In this document: positions 6,801-9,842 of the stretch, one piece after another | Layout: every line of letters begins with the position of its first letter | Position numbering within the stretch: the first letter of the stretch is position 1 | Assembly (NCBI GenBank): GCA_024401915.1 | Contig: JAKSKA010000039.1 | Coordinates: 1 to 9,842 of the forward strand | Reading direction: 5' to 3' | Source of the DNA: Bacteroidales bacterium | GTDB lineage: Bacteria > Bacteroidota > Bacteroidia > Bacteroidales > UBA932 | Length of the DNA stretch: 9,842 bases | Made by a program: the position numbers and the translations under genes | The notes under the pieces: generated by a model | The model's database searches: none | What the model saw: the letters and a program-made list of their open reading frames with translations, nothing else | Told to the model about the DNA's origin: nothing

Positions 6801-8348
6801 GTCGAGGTTCACTCCCTTGTCGCGCGAGTGGAGTTCCGCTCCGCCGCTGCCGCCCCTGTTGCGTCCGCTCGCTGAGATGTCCCTGTATTCGCGGCCGTCC
6901 AGCGTTATGCTGCTTATCCCGAGTGTGTCGATATCGAAGTCGAAGAGGCCGCTGGTGCCGTTCCTGAACACGGAAGTGGCTTTGCCGGTGGCGCTGACGG
7001 GACCGAGGAAGGCCTTGCCGGTCAGGGCCGAGAGATCGAAATCCCTCGTGTCGGAGGACAGGCGCATCACGATGGGCGCATTCGTTTTGAGAAGGTCAGA
7101 GAAGTTGAGCCTTGCATCCGCCCGGCCCTTTCCTTCCGATATGCGGCAGCTGACCCCGAAATCGTTCAGTATGCCGCGGGTGGACGCTTCGGCTATGAAC
7201 CTGCGTCCGGGCTCCAGTTTGCTGAAGTCATATTTCGCTCCGGGCGACCAGGCAAGGGCGAAGGCGTTGAGGCTTGCGGCGTCGGTGGGATCGAGGATGA
7301 CGTGGGTGTCGATGCTGCTGAAGTTGATGTCCGGCAGGCCGGTTATGCTGCCGTTGAAAAGCCCGCTGACCCCGCTGTACAGGTCCTTGAAGCGGAAATC
7401 CTTGACGTGGAGGTCGTTGACGTAGCCCTGGGCCATTCCGTCGCTGACTTTCCAGATGACCTTGCGTCCGCTGTCGCATCCGCAAATCCTGTAGACGGTC
7501 TCCATCGCGAACCAGCCCTTGTCGAACGCGAGCTCCATCCTGGTCTCGTCGATGTAGTTCGCCAGCCCCTTGACGCTGCCGTAGTTCATCGAATAGTATT
7601 TGCAGTAGAGGTCGCTGCAGCCGTCGTCGAAATGTAGCTTGCTCAGGACCGTCTTCCCGTTCCCGATGCGGCAGTCGCAGCTTATGAGGTTGGCGCCGAA
7701 ACCCCTGTGGTCCCAGAGCGTCACCTTCTCGGCCACGCCGTCGAAGATGCCGTTCGCGAAGCTGATGTTCCTTGCCTTGACGCACGCTTTCACGTCGAGG
7801 TTGGCCCAGTCCGTCCCGGGTTTCTCTTCCGGCAGGGGCGCCTTCTTGAAGTTGATGAGTCTGAAATGGAAGTCATTGACCTCTACGCGGGTGGCGGCCA
7901 GGGACAGTCCGCCCTTGCCCTTCTTTTCGCTGTGGAAGAGGCGGCTGATGTTGCTCCCGCCCTCCTCTGTGGTGAGGTTCAGGCTGGCTCCGTTCACGAC
8001 GGCCCGCCTCAGCTTTATCCCGCCGCCGCCCAGCAGGCTGCGGAAGCTGAAGGTGGCGTTGAGGTTCCTGATATGGAGCAGGGTGTCGGCCCTGCGGTAT
8101 CCCAGAGGGTCTTCGTACGGTGTGGGGTCAAGGATGAGGACGTCGTTCGCGATCAGGGTGTTGATTGGAAGTATGGAAACGCTGCCCACCTCTATCCTGG
8201 CCTGTGTCTTCTCTTCCAGGATTGCGGCGGCTTTCTTCACGAGAGCGGTCTGCACCGACGGCAGCTGCACGGCCAGCAGGGCCGCCATCAGCAGCACCGC
8301 CACAAATGCGAGCGCACGCGCGAGAAAATATGAGCCTTTCCTATACAT
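3813..8348 (-). CDS. tamB: TamB-like translocation/assembly module protein (inner-membrane-anchored, AsmA/TamB family)
   Basis: Large envelope protein of 1511 residues, expected to be anchored in the inner membrane and to span the periplasm as a beta-rich groove. TamB-family proteins work in outer-membrane protein assembly and in lipid transfer to the outer membrane. The N-terminus is basic (MYRKGSYFLARA), then one hydrophobic segment at about residues 11-28 (AFVAVLLMAALLAVQLP), consistent with an uncleaved signal anchor. A very long middle of alternating short beta strands follows, rich in LDG, SG and N/D turns. The C-terminal third fits the TamB domain (DUF490): GDYNIDRGNFHF near 1217, FSIDNGSRINFVGD, IDIPDLDPTTK near 1303, LLLIGTFAP near 1333, LLDDRMTVSGQVG, and a closing GGGLTYQKEF strand. 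A charged tail of about 25 residues follows. Seven cysteines cluster at residues 189-291. It is the first gene of a four-gene run and its stop overlaps the recQ start. It is divergent from tsaD, an arrangement I recall as frequent in Bacteroidota. The outer-membrane partner is not in the window. Confidence 0.9.
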   Translation of the reverse strand: MYRKGSYFLARALAFVAVLLMAALLAVQLPSVQTALVKKAAAILEEKTQARIEVGSVSILPINTLIANDVLILDPTPYEDPLGYRRADTLLHIRNLNATFSFRSLLGGGGIKLRRAVVNGASLNLTTEEGGSNISRLFHSEKKGKGGLSLAATRVEVNDFHFRLINFKKAPLPEEKPGTDWANLDVKACVKARNISFANGIFDGVAEKVTLWDHRGFGANLISCDCRIGNGKTVLSKLHFDDGCSDLYCKYYSMNYGSVKGLANYIDETRMELAFDKGWFAMETVYRICGCDSGRKVIWKVSDGMAQGYVNDLHVKDFRFKDLYSGVSGLFNGSITGLPDINFSSIDTHVILDPTDAASLNAFALAWSPGAKYDFSKLEPGRRFIAEASTRGILNDFGVSCRISEGKGRADARLNFSDLLKTNAPIVMRLSSDTRDFDLSALTGKAFLGPVSATGKATSVFRNGTSGLFDFDIDTLGISSITLDGREYRDISASGRNRGGSGGAELHSRDKGVNLDAEFTRTAGSQRSGDGAGTTLSTLKADIPTALLSAFGLDEWGDAALSCRVDGSLSEKDSDGAMNGTLSVTDVVFTENSVPTPVEDLQLSMESAGDGMDLRLTTPFADASYSGSNTIAGIIGDIRAITIDRELPALQGKGPKKGDGTGKEYAVDMDFHDTRPLLSLLKPGLFIADSSSVHISVDRNGTLTGDIKSGRLAYNGAYIKDARITLDNHYSQLRAVVNGSELKAGNLIAAKPMLNTRASGGKVYADLESQGLQGDGNISEIHIRGEIGRSPDDSLTARFNPEGSFINIGKDSYTFSDSEFSLNGHEFQFDGFRIDGPGSSLILDGGITPSGRDTLTLALDNFDISVLNGFLAKNSALDGRISGKADILSPSGDALKASARFDCDSLSISGALVGRISLNGNWDKQKDSLYAHIVDESNGKRGLYAEASYKPSRKEIDADVVLDAFQLAPFAPFLKETFTELGGSISGEVTANGPLDKIRLGSNGMVLEDAKMRLAATGAVLTANGPVRVNDNSLYLDSIKITDDSSGKGTLIGSIYFNESGKPELDASIDIDRIKVVDSEGEGPESVYGKMYASGKAVVSGPFNALRIEADVATIGNGEVHIPLNTSSTNSRSDLLECYEEEVTVTDPYEDMMKKSAVKLKSKSNIDFHARARVSREQTLVVELNKANGMVATVGGSGLADISLNPARGILNVEGDYNIDRGNFHFAVPGLLEKDFSIDNGSRINFVGDVKESILDVSATHSLRTSLTNILADTTAVSSRRAVNCILSITDRLKDPKLGFKIDIPDLDPTTKSQVESALNTPDKLEQQFFSLLLIGTFAPTEQYGVIDRNNMLISNFSEVMSSQINSILQKLNVPLNLGFEYEQNGAGNNTFGVNASANLLDDRMTVSGQVGNKRYSNSSSATGDIVGDLDAEYKLGRNGNFRIHLFSHSANELSSYLDLSQRYGGGLTYQKEFNSFWKFLGRMFVPRSKRAEGRHERQRETTTMEIGGTQ

Positions 8349-8362
8349 ATGCGTATAAATGA

Positions 8363-8370
8363 CAAATATA
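8363..8370 (-). promoter_or_regulatory. Predicted -7 box of the tamB operon promoter
   Basis: Read on the minus strand this is TATATTTG, a full match to the Bacteroidetes -7 consensus TAnnTTTG. It lies 14 bp before the tamB ATG, so transcription would start about 7 bp from that codon, giving a very short leader with no Shine-Dalgarno. I see no convincing TTTG-type -33 element at the usual 19-21 bp. With no other promoter-like gap, it would drive all four minus-strand genes. Confidence 0.55.
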
Positions 8371-8383
8371 GCAAAAATCTTGC

Positions 8384-8391
8384 TAAATTTG
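8384..8391 (+). promoter_or_regulatory. Predicted -7 box of the tsaD-mnmA promoter
   Basis: TAAATTTG matches the Bacteroidetes -7 consensus TAnnTTTG and ends 23 bp before the tsaD ATG. The expected start of transcription is near 8398, leaving a leader of about 17 nt. That leader is AT-rich and has no Shine-Dalgarno, as is normal in this phylum. No good -33 TTTG is visible; the expected place overlaps the opposing -7 box. Confidence 0.55.
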
Positions 8392-8414
8392 CGTGTTCAA
8401 AATAGTATCCGAAT

Positions 8415-9440
8415 ATGCCTGATATAATTCTCGGAATAGAATCCTCCTGCGACGACACTTCGGCGGCCGTCATCAGGGACGGATATCTGCTTTCCAATGT
8501 CATCGCCTCCCAGGATGTCCACAGGGCATTCGGGGGCGTCGTGCCCGAACTCGCATCCAGGGCTCACGAGCAGAACATAGTGCCGGTGGTGAGCGAAGCC
8601 CTCTCGAGGGCCGGTGTCAAGGCCTCGGAGCTGACCGCTATCGCTTTCACCCGCGGACCGGGACTTCTCGGCTCCCTGCTCGTCGGGACCTCCTTCGCCA
8701 AGGCGATGGGACTGGCCCTCGACATCCCGATCGTGATGGTGAACCATCTCCAGGGCCATATCCTTGCGAACTTCATACGCCAGGAGGACAAGCCGGTAAG
8801 GGAACCTGCCTTCCCTTATCTATGCCTTCTGGTAAGCGGGGGTAACTCCCAGATAGTCAGGGTGGATTCGCCGCTCGAGTACACCATACTCGGCCAGACC
8901 ATCGATGATGCGGTGGGCGAGGCTTTCGACAAATGCTCCAAGATGCTGGGGCTCGGCTATCCTGGCGGCCCGATAATCGACAGGCTCGCTAAGCTCGGCG
9001 ACCCGAAGCGTTTCAAATTCGCAAAGCCGCAGATACCCGGCCTCGATTACAGTTTCAGCGGCATCAAGACCTCACTCCTTTACTTCGTCAGGGACGAGAT
9101 GGCCCGTGACCCGGAATTTATGGAAAAGAACAAGGAAGACATCTGCGCTTCCTTCCAGAAGACCCTCATAGACATACTGATGGACAAGCTCGTCAAGGCG
9201 GCGAAGCAGACCGGCATCAAGGAGGTCACGATAGGCGGAGGCGTATCCGCCAACAGCGGCCTGCGCAGCCGTATCGAAGAAGAGGGGAAGAAGCGCGGCT
9301 GGAACACCTATCTTCCTGAATTCAAGTTCACTACGGATAATGCGGCGATGATAGCCATCGCCGGATACCACCACTGGCTGGCGGGGGAGAGGACCTCTCT
9401 CGACGTCGCACCCGTTTCACGAATGGCCGACTTCCAATGA
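8415..9440 (+). CDS. tsaD: tRNA N6-adenosine threonylcarbamoyltransferase TsaD
   Basis: Catalytic subunit of the cytosolic complex that transfers threonylcarbamoyl from threonylcarbamoyl-AMP to A37 of ANN-decoding tRNAs, forming t6A. It has 341 residues against 337 in E. coli, so it is full length. It shows the ASKHA-type N-terminus [15 protein letters not shown], the family segment [15 protein letters not shown] (40-54), the metal-binding pair H111 and H115 in NHLQGHI, the nucleotide-binding SGGNSQIV (141-148), [14 protein letters not shown] (160-173), [11 protein letters not shown] (274-284), and TDNAAMIA with D308, the position of the third metal ligand. The ATG at 8415 starts the protein exactly at the conserved N-terminus and follows the predicted promoter by a short leader. 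It partners TsaB and TsaE, which are not seen here. Its stop overlaps the mnmA start as ATGA. It is essential or nearly so in most bacteria. Confidence 0.98.
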   Translation: MPDIILGIESSCDDTSAAVIRDGYLLSNVIASQDVHRAFGGVVPELASRAHEQNIVPVVSEALSRAGVKASELTAIAFTRGPGLLGSLLVGTSFAKAMGLALDIPIVMVNHLQGHILANFIRQEDKPVREPAFPYLCLLVSGGNSQIVRVDSPLEYTILGQTIDDAVGEAFDKCSKMLGLGYPGGPIIDRLAKLGDPKRFKFAKPQIPGLDYSFSGIKTSLLYFVRDEMARDPEFMEKNKEDICASFQKTLIDILMDKLVKAAKQTGIKEVTIGGGVSANSGLRSRIEEEGKKRGWNTYLPEFKFTTDNAAMIAIAGYHHWLAGERTSLDVAPVSRMADFQ

Positions 9441-9842
9441 AAATCTGCGTAGGACTCTCCGGCGGCGTGGATTCCAGCGTGGCCGCTCTGCTTCTGAAGC
9501 GTCAGGGACACGACGTCTTCGGGCTCTTCATGCAGAACTGGCACGATACCGAAGGCACCCTCCACGGCGACTGCGAGTGGGAGGAGGACCGTTTCGTCGC
9601 GGAGATGGTCGCACGGAAGATAGGCATACCCTTCTATTTCGTGGACCTGAGCGCGGAGTACCGCAAACGCGTCGTCGATTATATGTTCGACGAGTATTCC
9701 AAAGGCCGGACCCCGAATCCCGACGTGCTCTGCAACAGGGAGATCAAGTTCGACGCCTTCCTCGAAAAGGCACTTTCGCTCGGAGCGGAGATGGTGGCGA
9801 CGGGCCACTACGGCCGTCGCGGCGAAAGCGTGGATGAGAACG
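9437..9842 (+). CDS. mnmA: tRNA-specific 2-thiouridylase MnmA (5' part, 3' end outside window)
   Basis: PP-loop ATPase that thiolates U34 at position 2 in the tRNAs for Lys, Glu and Gln. About 135 of the roughly 360-390 usual residues are visible before the window ends. They include the PP-loop LSGGVDSS at residues 7-14, LFMQNWHD at about 33-40, and the strongly conserved [18 protein letters not shown]99 in that segment is at the position of the first catalytic cysteine. VATGHY follows near the window edge. The second catalytic cysteine, expected near residue 200, lies outside. The ATG at 9437 overlaps the tsaD TGA (ATGA), so the two are probably cotranscribed and translationally coupled. The WHD-x-CEWEED region and YMFDEY look like the Bacteroidota form. 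Bacteroidota often carry more than one MnmA-like gene; this is the one closest to canonical MnmA. Confidence 0.96.
   Translation, partial: MKICVGLSGGVDSSVAALLLKRQGHDVFGLFMQNWHDTEGTLHGDCEWEEDRFVAEMVARKIGIPFYFVDLSAEYRKRVVDYMFDEYSKGRTPNPDVLCNREIKFDAFLEKALSLGAEMVATGHYGRRGESVDEN

Larger units (their letters stand above)
8363..8391. repeat. Inverted repeat containing both divergent -7 boxes
   Basis: Left arm 8363-8374 (CAAATATAGCAA), 5-bp spacer AAATC, right arm 8380-8391 (TTGCTAAATTTG). The arms pair at 11 of 12 positions. The outer eight bases of each arm are the two predicted -7 boxes, and both boxes are preceded by the same TTGC. If the start sites are as predicted, the repeat is not transcribed in either direction, so it would act as DNA (promoter or operator) and not as an RNA hairpin. 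It sits in the only intergenic gap, 8349-8414, which is about 29% GC in a clearly GC-rich window. Confidence 0.8.

Noticed and set aside
6499..7425. Open frame of 308 codons on the plus strand, antisense to tamB
   Set aside because: Ser/Pro/Arg-rich translation with no domain; an expected shadow of a long GC-rich gene whose own C-terminal TamB domain is clear.
1..9842. Search for a mobile element, CRISPR array, defence system, tRNA or rRNA gene
   Set aside because: Every stretch except 8349-8414 is covered by a recognisable housekeeping gene. I saw no direct-repeat array, no transposase or integrase, and no structural RNA signature.

Overview
The window reads as ordinary, densely packed chromosomal DNA from a GC-rich member of the Bacteroidota, most likely Bacteroidales. 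Three things point there. The only intergenic gap carries two TAnnTTTG boxes, the -7 element of the Bacteroidetes primary sigma factor. No clear Shine-Dalgarno precedes the starts I could check. The proteins look like Bacteroidota versions (a TamB of about 1500 residues next to tsaD, a short RsmI-like methylase, a RecQ without HRDC). I cannot name a genus. I see no phage, plasmid, transposon, CRISPR or defence gene, and no RNA gene.

Layout from left to right. Positions 2-901 (+) hold the 3' two thirds of mtaB, cut by the window edge; mtaB makes ms2t6A37 in tRNA. Its end overlaps, tail to tail, the end of folB. On the minus strand, read from right to left, four genes form one tightly coupled run: a tamB-like gene (8348-3813), recQ (3813-1960), an RsmI-like SAM methyltransferase (1963-1259) and folB (1262-876). 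Every junction in this run has the stop codon overlapping the next start. A 66-bp AT-rich gap (8349-8414) separates tamB from the divergent plus-strand pair tsaD (8415-9440) and mnmA (9437 to the window end), which also overlap by ATGA.

How the genes relate. Three genes act on the tRNA anticodon loop. TsaD makes t6A37, MtaB methylthiolates that same base, and MnmA thiolates U34. The minus-strand operon is functionally mixed: envelope biogenesis (TamB), DNA repair (RecQ), a tetrapyrrole-methylase-fold methyltransferase of uncertain substrate, and folate synthesis (FolB). The control point for both transcription units is the 66-bp gap. There the two predicted -7 boxes are the outer parts of the arms of a near-perfect 12-bp inverted repeat.

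I did not find a clearly new system. The items most worth a second look are the symmetric divergent promoter, the unusual domain order of this RecQ, the short RsmI paralogue, and a cysteine cluster in the N-terminal part of the TamB-like protein.
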